The position numbers and the translations under genes were made by a program. The notes under the pieces were generated by a model. The model made no database searches and was not told where the DNA came from. It was given only the letters and a program-made list of their open reading frames with translations. DNA of 64,000 nt, from positions 73,529 through 137,528 of the forward strand of contig CAYNLK010000013.1 in the NCBI GenBank assembly GCA_964398055.1, written 5' to 3'. This DNA comes from CAYNLK01 sp964398055. GTDB taxonomy: Bacteria; Chloroflexota; Anaerolineae; 4572-78; J111. Positions 16,370-24,260 of the stretch are shown here, piece after piece. Within the stretch, counting starts at the first letter, position 1, and each line of letters opens with the position of its first letter.

Positions 16370-17758
16370 ATGGCAATCAATCGAGACAAAATGATGGATG
16401 TGCTGGAGAAAGCGCACAAGGGGCCTATTTGTAAACAATTTGATTGGGATACCCGCGTCATTCCCCAAACTATCGCTCAAAAACTGAGAAAGTTCGGCCT
16501 GGAGAAAAGCTGCGATCCGGCCAATCCGGTCAATCAAGATCTGGAACTGGCCGACCGCTTTTTTGAAGCAGGGCTGGAAGTTGCCGCCGAAGTCGGGATG
16601 TTATGTACCGATACGCAGCGGGTGATCAAATATAGCCGTGAGGAGTTGCAGGCCGGCCTGGCGGCTGCCCCGGCTGAATTTACCCTGGGCGAGGGCAATC
16701 AGATTGCCCGGTTCAAACATCGCCAATTGGGTGACCCAACCCCACCCATTTGGGTGTCACCGTTGAGTATTGCCGTAAGCGAAGATGTCTTTGAGCCGCT
16801 GGTTGAAGGCATTGCCAGCATCCCGGAAGTCGATTGCCTGGAAGGCCCCTCCTTTGAAACGATTTGGGGCGCTCCGCTGCGAGCGGGTTCTCCGTATGAG
16901 CTGCTGGCCGGAAAAATGCAGGCGGAACTGTTTTACAAAGCCATCGCCCGGGCCGGGCGTGAGGGAATTGGCCTGTACGCCGTCGGCACCTCGCCGACTC
17001 ATTACGGCGTGCTAGGGGGCTATGGAGTTCCCGGAGGTTATAAACCGGAGCGGGATATTGTGCTTCTGCTCTCGCCGGTAGAAATCAAAACCTCTTACGA
17101 GAATCTGCTAAAACTGGCCCACGCCTATAACTGCGGCGGGATCACCTATGGCGGTTCGTGGTCGATGATTGGCGGCTATGCCGGCGGGCCGGAAGGCGCG
17201 GCCCTCTCTTGCATTGCCTGCACCATCATTCTTTACAACGTTTATCAGTGCGTCAACGGGGCCAGCTTCCCCTACGACTTGCGCACTATGGGCAACTGCG
17301 GCCGTCCGGCTTTGTGGGCTTTGGGCCTGGTGTTCCAGGCGCTCAGCCGAAACACCCACATTTGCGCCAACTCAGTCCTGAATCAGACGGCCGGACCGGC
17401 TACGCCGATGTTACTTTACGAGTCGGCGGTTGGGATGACGACTCTGGCGACCTGTGGGGCCACCTCATGCACCGGTCCCCGCAGCGCCGGCGGCAAGTAC
17501 ACCAATTTCATCACCCCGTTGGAGGTGAAGTTTGCCGGCGAGGTCTTTAAGAAAACGGCCGGGTTGAGCCTGAGCCAGGCCAACGATATCGCCAACAAAC
17601 TGCTGCCTAAATACGAACAAATGTTGGGGTCTCCGCCCAAGGGACAGAGCTTCAAAGAGTGTTATGATCTGGCCAGCCTGACCCCGACCGGCGAATGGCA
17701 GAAGATCTACGACACGGTTAAAGAGGATGCTATTAAGGTGGGGATACCGTTGGAGTAA
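16370..17758 (+). CDS. MtmB-family monomethylamine methyltransferase homologue without pyrrolysine
   Basis: This 462-residue protein aligns from end to end with archaeal MtmB (458 residues) as I remember it: CTDTQRVIKY, SPLSIAVSEDVFEP, IGGYAGGPEG and a closing FKECYD..SLTPTGEW. MtmB transfers methyl from monomethylamine to a corrinoid protein using pyrrolysine 202. In this protein the region aligned with that residue reads GGYGVPGG, so Val220 or Pro221 stands where Pyl would be, and there is no in-frame TAG. The substrate may therefore not be monomethylamine. AGGAGC fits the second of two adjacent ATGs. It is the last gene of the rightward operon, before a terminator. Confidence 0.88.
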   Translation: MAINRDKMMDVLEKAHKGPICKQFDWDTRVIPQTIAQKLRKFGLEKSCDPANPVNQDLELADRFFEAGLEVAAEVGMLCTDTQRVIKYSREELQAGLAAAPAEFTLGEGNQIARFKHRQLGDPTPPIWVSPLSIAVSEDVFEPLVEGIASIPEVDCLEGPSFETIWGAPLRAGSPYELLAGKMQAELFYKAIARAGREGIGLYAVGTSPTHYGVLGGYGVPGGYKPERDIVLLLSPVEIKTSYENLLKLAHAYNCGGITYGGSWSMIGGYAGGPEGAALSCIACTIILYNVYQCVNGASFPYDLRTMGNCGRPALWALGLVFQALSRNTHICANSVLNQTAGPATPMLLYESAVGMTTLATCGATSCTGPRSAGGKYTNFITPLEVKFAGEVFKKTAGLSLSQANDIANKLLPKYEQMLGSPPKGQSFKECYDLASLTPTGEWQKIYDTVKEDAIKVGIPLE

Positions 17759-17799
17759 GAAATTTGCTGAATTTTCCTGAGATTTGTAAATCGATATTC

Positions 17800-17833
17800 A
17801 ACCCTGAGAGCAACCCTCTCAGGGTTCTTATTT
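17800..17833 (+). terminator. intrinsic terminator of the rightward operon
   Basis: An 11-base perfect stem (AACCCTGAGAG with CTCTCAGGGTT) and a 5-base loop are followed by CTTATTT. It lies 42 bases after the MtmB homologue stop. Confidence 0.8.
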
Positions 17834-17874
17834 AATCAATGCCGAGAATTTTGCAATGAAGTTGGATACGCCTG

Positions 17875-18063
17875 ATGTGGCCAGGAGCTAAGCCGCTCCT
17901 TTTTGAAAAGAGTTCGCCGGGGCGGACGGCTCTTTCATTGCCGGCGCTGGATGTGCCGGCGGCGCCGTTGCCGACGGAGCTGATTTGGGCTGAGGTTGAT
18001 CTGCCTGAACTCAGCGAGTTGGAGGCGGCGCGCCATTACCTCCGGCTGTCCCAAATGAATTTC
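17875..18063 (+). pseudogene. truncated N-terminus of glycine dehydrogenase subunit 2 (gcvPB remnant)
   Basis: The frame encodes PLLFEKSSPGRTALSLPALD, then LPELSELEAARHYLRLSQMNF. This is the N-terminal signature of the P-protein beta subunit (GcvPB, usually about 480-500 residues), which continues with a conserved SVDTxFYPLGSC-like stretch. Here similarity stops sharply after the MNF at 18063 and the frame ends at 18105. No downstream part of the gene is present. The remnant lies just beyond the MtmB operon terminator and runs into a convergent unrelated gene. It suggests that a glycine-cleavage gene once stood here and was cut by rearrangement. Confidence 0.72.
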
Positions 18064-18118
18064 TGCTGTCAAAGCAATATTTTGTCGGGTAATAAAACCC
18101 GGTAACAGCCAGCCGGAT

Positions 18119-18640
18119 TTAGAAGCGAACCGAATAGAGACCGTAGCTCAACATCAGCACCAGCACCCCTAAGCCAATGAAAATATTGAAGCCCCCCGGC
18201 CTGGCTGCCAGTTCAGCGCCGCTGGCCGGCAGGCTGGGGCCTCTGTCTCCGGCGCCAACTCTGAAGGCGTTCCAGTAATATTGTAGCACAAATCCTTCTG
18301 GGCTGAACTGCTCGGCCCGGAGGGCATAGTTGCCATCGGCGACGCCAGCCGGAATGGTCAACACCACGCTGAAGGTGCCGTCGGCTGCAGGGGTTACCGT
18401 TTGGGTGACAAAAGCGCCCACCGCAGAGTCGGCCTGCGGCGACATGGTAACAACGACAGCCTGGGTGGGCACCGCCCCGCTGCCGGAGACAGTGACGCTA
18501 TCGCCGGGATTACCCTGCCAGCTACTGGCGGCAATCCGCAGGCTCACCGGAGCGCCGGGGCTGCCCTGACCGGCAGCAACGGGCTTTACCAGCCACAAGG
18601 CTGTGGCCAGCAGCATTAAAACAACTGCCATGAGTTTCAT
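18119..18640 (-). CDS. secreted single-domain protein with C-terminal membrane anchor
   Basis: I do not recognise a named family. The 173-residue protein has a signal peptide (MKLMAVVLMLLATALWLVK), a beta-rich Ig-like domain (about 28-125, with GNPGDSVTVSGSG and DGTFSVVLTIPAG), and a C-terminal hydrophobic segment ending LYSVRF. LPASG at 137-141 lies ahead of that segment. It resembles, but does not match exactly, a sortase LPxTG signal, and the tail has a single Arg. AGGAG 8 bases before the ATG at 18640 decides the start. It follows the CBS-ACT gene on the same strand and may be cotranscribed with the importer. Function is unknown. Confidence 0.65.
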   Translation of the reverse strand: MKLMAVVLMLLATALWLVKPVAAGQGSPGAPVSLRIAASSWQGNPGDSVTVSGSGAVPTQAVVVTMSPQADSAVGAFVTQTVTPAADGTFSVVLTIPAGVADGNYALRAEQFSPEGFVLQYYWNAFRVGAGDRGPSLPASGAELAARPGGFNIFIGLGVLVLMLSYGLYSVRF

Positions 18641-18668
18641 CAGAACTGCTCCTTTCACGCTAACTGCA

Positions 18669-19328
18669 TTACACAAACTGGCGAATATCGACGATCTCCT
18701 GATCCGGCACCCGGCTCAGAATGGCCTCGACCTCACTCAAGGTTACCCGCGGAATTTTGAGCACCATATCATAATAGCCCGGTCGCCGCGGCGAGGGAAA
18801 GCTGCCAATGCCCATAATCCCCAGGCCATGTTGAGAAATCATCGCGGTCAACTTGGCAAACTCACCCTCTTTATTGGGCATACGCACGGTTACCCGCACC
18901 CCTTCGGCCGGTAAGCCCAGCATCTCCTGAAAGCTGCGCAGCAAATCGACCTCACTCAAGATGCCCACTACCACCTCACCCTCTTCAACCACCGGCAAGC
19001 AGCCAATTTTGTACTCGGTCAAAATGGCCGCGGCTCGCTCGATGGTTCTATCCGGAGTAATGGTGTGCACGTCGGCGGCTTTGAGCATCACATCTTTAAC
19101 CGTCAGATTGGATAGATAACGGGTAATCTCCCACACATCCAGGCTGGCAATGGTATCCGCTTTGAGCGCCAGGCACTGGCGAGTAATCAAGCCGGCCAGC
19201 CGTTTGCCGGCGCCCACCACGGGCAGGTGGCGAATTTTATTCTCGGCCATGATGTGCTGCGCTTCGGCGGCGGGGGTAGTGGGCGGCACCATGACCGGAT
19301 GGCGGGTCATACAATCCTTAACTAACAT
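18669..19328 (-). CDS. CBS-pair protein with C-terminal ACT domain (AcuB-like)
   Basis: The 219-residue protein starts MLVKDCMTRHPV and has two CBS motifs (about 1-130), each with the typical HLPVV or CLPVV strand, followed by an ACT-type domain (about 140-219). CBS pairs bind adenine nucleotides and ACT domains bind amino acids. AcuB-type proteins have this layout and regulatory roles. The ATG overlaps the end of the double-ATPase gene by 11 bases, with GGAGGAG upstream inside that gene, so the two are translationally coupled. This suggests, without proof, that it senses nucleotide and amino acid state for the importer or the catabolic pathway. Confidence 0.82.
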   Translation of the reverse strand: MLVKDCMTRHPVMVPPTTPAAEAQHIMAENKIRHLPVVGAGKRLAGLITRQCLALKADTIASLDVWEITRYLSNLTVKDVMLKAADVHTITPDRTIERAAAILTEYKIGCLPVVEEGEVVVGILSEVDLLRSFQEMLGLPAEGVRVTVRMPNKEGEFAKLTAMISQHGLGIMGIGSFPSPRRPGYYDMVLKIPRVTLSEVEAILSRVPDQEIVDIRQFV

Positions 19329-21435
19329 AGGACTCCTCCGTAGTTTGAATAACCGGCTCAAACGCGCCTAAAGTTTCCACCGGAATATGGCAGAAGATAC
19401 GGTGTCCCCGGCCTACCTCACGCCAGGGTGGAAGATCGGTTTCACATATTTGGCCGCCATCGGGTAATAGGTGGCGGCGAGGGCAGCGGGTGTGGAAGCG
19501 ACAGCCACTGGGCGGGTTGATGGCGCTGGGCACTACCCCCTCCAACCGAATATGCTTTTGTTGGGCAGTTGGGTCCGGAATCGGCACGGCCGACAGCAAG
19601 GCTTCGGTATAGGGGTGGTAAGGTGGCGCATAGATGGCCTCGGCCGGGCCAATTTCCATGATCTGGCCCAGGTACATCACCGCCACGTTGTCAGAGAAAA
19701 AGCGAACCACGCTTAAATCGTGGGCAATGAAGAGCATGGTGGTATCATATTCGTGCTGCAACTCCAGCAGCAGGTTGAGCACGGCCGCCTGCACCGATAC
19801 GTCGAGGGCGCTGACCGGCTCATCGCACAGAATCAGGTCGGGCCGGCTGGCCAAGGCCCGGGCAATGCCGACCCGCTGTTTTTCGCCGCCGCTGAGCTGC
19901 CGCGGCAGTCGATCCAGATAATTCTGGCCCAGTCGCACGGCTCGCAACAGTTTGATCACTTCGTCGCGGATTTTGTCTTTGGGCACCGTGCCAAAACGCT
20001 GCATCGGCCGGGCAATCTGCTGGCCGACCGTGTAGGCCGGGTTCATGGTCGAGTCCGGATTCTGAAAAACCATCTGCAGCTCTTGAATCAGCTTTTCATC
20101 CCGGCTGGAGAGGGTGCCGGTAATGTCAAAGCCCAGGAATTTGGCTTCACCGGCGGTGCTATCTTCCAAACCGATGATCGTTTTGATCAGCGTACTCTTG
20201 CCGCAGCCGGACTCGCCTACGATCCCCAGGGTGCTGCCTTTGGGGACCTCAAAGGTAGCCCCTTCGACTGCCTTGACGTACCGCTTTTCACTCAGGCCCA
20301 ACACATCCTTGAGGGAATTGCCCTGCACTTCGTAATATTTCTTCAGGCCATTCAGGGCCAGGATCGGCTCCTGCTGGCCGTTTCCGGCTGGTATCGTGGG
20401 CAGGATGATATCTTCAGCCGGAGTCCATTGGGCCGGGTCGATCTCTTCGGCAAAGTGGCAGCGCACCCAGGCGCCGCCGGGCAATTGCCGCAGGGCCGGA
20501 CGCTCGTCGCGACAGCGGTCACGGGCGTAATCGCAGCGGGGGCCAAAAACGCAGCCGGTCGGTCGTTGGTTGGGCGGCGGCACCCGGCCGCGGATGGGGT
20601 AGAGAATGCTGCTGGCTTTGTCGGCCCCCAGTTTGGGCACGCAGCGGATCAGGCCCTGAGTGTAAGGGTGCTGCGGGTTTTTGAAGATTTCGGCTGCGCT
20701 GGCCCGCTCCACCATCTCACCGGCATACATCACCCCGACCTGGCTGGAAACCCGGGCGACAACGCCCAGGTTGTGGGTGATGTACATAATCGCGGTGTCA
20801 AAATCACGGCGTAGCTCGGCAATCAGATCTAGCACCGCCGCCTCCACGGTTACGTCCAGGGCTGTGGTTGGCTCGTCCATAATCAGCAGAGCCGGATTAT
20901 TGAGCAGGGCCATCCCAATGACGACTCGCTGCTGCTGGCCGCCAGAGATCTGGTGGGGGAAACGCCGCATTACGTTGGCCGCGTCGGGCATATAGACCCG
21001 CTCGAGCATCTGAATGCAGCGTTTTTCGGCCTCTTTGTCGCTCAGACCCCGATGCACGGTCAGAACCTCTTTGAGCTGGTCGCCAATGCGCATGGAGGGG
21101 TTGAGCGCCTGCATCGGGTCCTGGTAGACCATGGCGATCTGGTCGCCCCGCAGCCGGCGCAGCTCCTCGCCGCTCTTGCCGGCCATCTCCTGGCCCATAA
21201 ATTTGAGGCTGCCCCGCTTTACGTAACCGTTGGCCCCCAGAAAGTTGAGAATAGCCCAGGCGACGGTGCTCTTGCCACAGCCAGACTCGCCGACAATACC
21301 ATAGGCCTCACCGCGGTGAATTTCAAACGACACATCCTGAACGGCCTCGATCTCGCCGCCCCGGACTTTATAGGCCACGGCCACATTATCCAACTTGAGT
21401 ACAGGAGCTTTATCGTCAAATGGTGCTGCCGTCAT
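19318..21435 (-). CDS. fused double ABC ATPase of a dipeptide/oligopeptide-type importer (DppD-DppF fusion)
   Basis: The 705-residue protein carries two complete ABC ATPases. The first has GESGCGKST near 55, SGGQQQRV and MDEPTTALD; the second has GESGCGKST near 410, LSGGEKQRV and CDEPVSALD. Each half ends in the oligopeptide-type cysteine-rich tail (CVFGPRCDYARDRC and CRFHTRCPRR), known in some DppD proteins to bind an iron-sulfur cluster. The two ATPases are usually separate genes. AAGGAG supports the ATG at 21435. It powers the permeases encoded directly upstream. Confidence 0.93.
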   Translation of the reverse strand: MTAAPFDDKAPVLKLDNVAVAYKVRGGEIEAVQDVSFEIHRGEAYGIVGESGCGKSTVAWAILNFLGANGYVKRGSLKFMGQEMAGKSGEELRRLRGDQIAMVYQDPMQALNPSMRIGDQLKEVLTVHRGLSDKEAEKRCIQMLERVYMPDAANVMRRFPHQISGGQQQRVVIGMALLNNPALLIMDEPTTALDVTVEAAVLDLIAELRRDFDTAIMYITHNLGVVARVSSQVGVMYAGEMVERASAAEIFKNPQHPYTQGLIRCVPKLGADKASSILYPIRGRVPPPNQRPTGCVFGPRCDYARDRCRDERPALRQLPGGAWVRCHFAEEIDPAQWTPAEDIILPTIPAGNGQQEPILALNGLKKYYEVQGNSLKDVLGLSEKRYVKAVEGATFEVPKGSTLGIVGESGCGKSTLIKTIIGLEDSTAGEAKFLGFDITGTLSSRDEKLIQELQMVFQNPDSTMNPAYTVGQQIARPMQRFGTVPKDKIRDEVIKLLRAVRLGQNYLDRLPRQLSGGEKQRVGIARALASRPDLILCDEPVSALDVSVQAAVLNLLLELQHEYDTTMLFIAHDLSVVRFFSDNVAVMYLGQIMEIGPAEAIYAPPYHPYTEALLSAVPIPDPTAQQKHIRLEGVVPSAINPPSGCRFHTRCPRRHLLPDGGQICETDLPPWREVGRGHRIFCHIPVETLGAFEPVIQTTEESYVS

Positions 21436-21454
21436 AGTCACTCCTTCTAACTAC

Positions 21455-22747
21455 CTATTTCTGATACCGGGTTAATTCTTCCCGCAACCCGTCGGCAAAG
21501 AGATTCAGGCCGATCACCAGGCTGGCAATGGCCAGCGACGGCCAGATGACGGCCAGGGGATTGGCAAAGATACCGCGGCGAGCCTCGTTGACCATGTTGC
21601 CCCAGTCCGGGTCCGGCGGCGGCAGGCCAATCCCCAAGAAGCCCAGGGTGCCGATGGCAAAAATAGCATAACCCACCCGCAGCATCGAGTCGACCAGGAT
21701 GGGGCCGCGGGCATTGGGCAGCGTTTCCCAAAACATAATATAGCCGGGCTTTTCACCCCGCGTCTCAGCGGCCCGAATATAGTCGCGTGTTTTGATATCC
21801 AACGTCAGGCTGCGTACCAGCCGGGTCACCCCCGGCGCGCCGGTCACGGTGATGGCCAGAATTACCACCAGGTCACCCTGGCCCAGCGCCGCAATCACCA
21901 CCAGATAGAGCACAATCTGAGGAAAGGCGATCAAGGCATCGAGCACCTGCATAATCCCCTGGTCGGCCCAGCCGCCGCGATAGCCGGCGTTAAGTCCCAT
22001 AATCGCCCCAACCACCACCGAACCGATGACGCCCCAAAGGGCCACCCCAATTGGAACGGAATAGGTCGGCACCAAAGTGTCCTGAAAAGCAAATGAAGCC
22101 GGGACCAAAATGAACAGGCCGGCCAGGGCAATAGTCCAAATTATCATTGTTCGGGTTAGTTTGAGCGATTTGGCCTTAAGCCAGCCCCAAACATAGACAA
22201 ACAGGCTGATCCCCAGGAAAATCAGGCCAGCCAGGGCCAACGATGTCGTCCCAATGAACTCCCAACCGAAGAGTGTCGCCAGCCCATACGCAAGCAACGC
22301 GCCTCCGGTCAAAGCCAGTCCGGCCAGGAAAATCCCCTTGAAACGACCAAACATGCGCGCCCAGACCATAACCAGGCCAACCAGACTGGCCAGACCGGCC
22401 AGGGTCGCTAAGAAGATCATGTAACTACTCAGCCCGGCCTGGGGTACCCGAGTTTTTAGCAGAATTACCTGGGTTCCGGTCATCAATCGGGATAGAATAT
22501 CGCGGCCCAGATGGTCGGTGCCGAGCCAATTGACCGGGTTGGGCGGCAAATTTTGGTCAAAGATCGGCGCATTCGGCGGATAGGGTGTCCAGAAAAGTGA
22601 GACAATCCCTACCACCAGCCAGAACAGCACCAGGGCCAACCCAATCGTGGCTACTCGTGACTCAAACACGATCGAGATATTCTTCCACAACGTCTGCCAG
22701 CCAGATGGTCGCGGGATTGTCCCGGCAGTTGGTTGCGCTACGGCCAT
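21455..22747 (-). CDS. ABC permease, DppC-type, with extra membrane segments
   Basis: This 430-residue inner membrane protein has a DppC-type end: the EAA loop region AAETRGEKPGYIMFWETLPNA near 345-365 and GLPPPDPDWGNMVNEAR. Ordinary DppC proteins have about 300 residues and six helices. Here about 110 extra residues are inserted after the N-terminal NWLGTDHLGRD motif and contain several additional hydrophobic helices (about 105-215). GATAAGGAGG precedes the ATG. It lies 18 bases after the DppB-type permease and 19 before the ATPase gene. Confidence 0.9.
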   Translation of the reverse strand: MAVAQPTAGTIPRPSGWQTLWKNISIVFESRVATIGLALVLFWLVVGIVSLFWTPYPPNAPIFDQNLPPNPVNWLGTDHLGRDILSRLMTGTQVILLKTRVPQAGLSSYMIFLATLAGLASLVGLVMVWARMFGRFKGIFLAGLALTGGALLAYGLATLFGWEFIGTTSLALAGLIFLGISLFVYVWGWLKAKSLKLTRTMIIWTIALAGLFILVPASFAFQDTLVPTYSVPIGVALWGVIGSVVVGAIMGLNAGYRGGWADQGIMQVLDALIAFPQIVLYLVVIAALGQGDLVVILAITVTGAPGVTRLVRSLTLDIKTRDYIRAAETRGEKPGYIMFWETLPNARGPILVDSMLRVGYAIFAIGTLGFLGIGLPPPDPDWGNMVNEARRGIFANPLAVIWPSLAIASLVIGLNLFADGLREELTRYQK

Positions 22748-22764
22748 ACAAACCTCCTTATCAA

Positions 22765-24066
22765 TCAGGCATACCGAATTCTGGGATTCAAAAAGGTATA
22801 CGCCAGATCGCCGATGAAGCGAGTGGCCACGGCAATGGTGACAGTCAGCATGGCCGCGGCCTCGACCGCGTTGAAATCGCCAAAGATAGCGGCATCGTAA
22901 ATATATTTGCCCAGGCCGGGATAGCCAAAAATGGCTTCAACCACCACCAAGCCACCTACCAACCAGTTAACGTGGAGCATAATGATAGTGATGGGGGCCA
23001 TCAGGGCGTTGCGCACGGCATGGCGCAAAACCACTCGCCAACGGGGCATGCCCTTGAGAATGGCCGTGCGGATGTAAGGCGCACCCATAACCTCTACCAT
23101 GCTGGCCCGAGTCATTCGGGCTACGTAGCCCAACTCAACCGCAGTTAGCGTCAACACCGGTAAGGCCAGCAGTTTAGGATCTTTGAACAAGGCATCGTCG
23201 CTTAAGAAGACGGCGATGGCCGGCAGCCACTTCAGCCAGATGCCAAAAATCAGGATCAGGAACACCCCGGTAACAAACTCGGGCGTAGCCGTGGCGGCCA
23301 GACTGGTAACGGAGATAATCCGATCAGCCGGCCTACCCTCGTTAATGCCGGCCAGAATACCAAAGAACAGGGCCAGGGGCATAATAAAGAGAAAAGCCAC
23401 ACCCGCCAGAATGGCCGTATTACGAACGCGGGTCCACAAGGTTGCCGAAACCGGCCGGCCGGTCTGCAAGGACATGCCGGTATCGCCCCGTAGTAGCCCC
23501 TTCTGGAGCGGGACAAACTTCACCGCGCCATCTTTCTGCTCCCGCATGCCGGTTTTGGTCCGCACAAAGACGGTGGTGCCCTCGCCGCGCACCCACATCG
23601 CCGCCCGATTATTGGTATCAACCCCCCAGAAAATCTCTTTGCCGGTCGCCGGATCCTCAACCCAGCCCCCACTAACCAGGTGCGACGTAGTGGAGCCATT
23701 GGGTTGGCGCCGCAGGGCCAATAGCCTGCCATCTTCCACTTTCCAGCGAGTCAACTCACCAGCCACATCGGCCCACCACTCCTGTTCGCGAGTTTGGGGA
23801 TTGGCCACGCTCACCAGTGGGTAGCCCACCAGCCAGCGGGCCCGCCAGTCGTTCCCGGCCAGCCAATCCAGGTAGCGTTGCCAGGCCGGTTGATCCAGCC
23901 CCAATTGGGCCCGAAATGAGGCCCGCTGCTCCTCGGTTGAGAAGACCCCCAGGATTTTTACGGCCACATCACCGGTACCTACTTCCAGCAAAAAGAAAAG
24001 AGCCACAGAGACAATAAACATCGTAACAATCGTCGAAATAATACTCCGCGCCAGAAATCGAGCCAT
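22765..24066 (-). CDS. ABC permease, DppB-type, with inserted extracytoplasmic domain
   Basis: The 433-residue protein is a DppB-type permease: N-terminal helix, then GDTGMSLQTGRPV, and a C-terminal core with YVARMTRASMVEVMG and LGKYIYDAAIFGD. Typical DppB proteins have about 310-340 residues. The excess is an inserted polar, aromatic-rich and probably beta-stranded region between about 65 and 190, next to the first helix, so it should face outward. Both permeases of this importer carry insertions, perhaps matched to the lipoprotein SBP. GGGAGG lies upstream of the ATG. Confidence 0.9.
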   Translation of the reverse strand: MARFLARSIISTIVTMFIVSVALFFLLEVGTGDVAVKILGVFSTEEQRASFRAQLGLDQPAWQRYLDWLAGNDWRARWLVGYPLVSVANPQTREQEWWADVAGELTRWKVEDGRLLALRRQPNGSTTSHLVSGGWVEDPATGKEIFWGVDTNNRAAMWVRGEGTTVFVRTKTGMREQKDGAVKFVPLQKGLLRGDTGMSLQTGRPVSATLWTRVRNTAILAGVAFLFIMPLALFFGILAGINEGRPADRIISVTSLAATATPEFVTGVFLILIFGIWLKWLPAIAVFLSDDALFKDPKLLALPVLTLTAVELGYVARMTRASMVEVMGAPYIRTAILKGMPRWRVVLRHAVRNALMAPITIIMLHVNWLVGGLVVVEAIFGYPGLGKYIYDAAIFGDFNAVEAAAMLTVTIAVATRFIGDLAYTFLNPRIRYA

Positions 24067-24170
24067 AAATGCGTGCCTCCCAAACGGTTACATCTCCAAC
24101 ATCGAGGGATGCTTATTTTATTTTGGTTGACGGATAGGTTTCAGGATAGAGTAGGAACTTGATTTTGATA

Positions 24171-24238
24171 GGGGTGAAGGGCAAAGCCCTTCACCCCTAT
24201 TCACCTCGTTCCCAAACTCAGTTTGGGAACGAGGTGAA
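24171..24238. repeat. two strong hairpins between SBP and permease genes
   Basis: The first is a perfect 12-base stem with an AAA loop (24171-24197). The second is an almost loop-free palindrome of 39 bases (24200-24238), whose core (24206-24234) recurs exactly at 34301-34329. They lie just after the stop of the substrate-binding protein gene in a leftward operon. That is the usual place for an mRNA structure that keeps SBP output above permease output. There is no clear T-run. Confidence 0.75.
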
Positions 24239-24260
24239 CTTCAAGCTGTCCTGAGAGAAA

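Noticed and set aside
17011..17020. TAG near the expected pyrrolysine position of the MtmB homologue
   Set aside because: It is out of frame (the codons read GTG CTA GGG), so it does not encode pyrrolysine.
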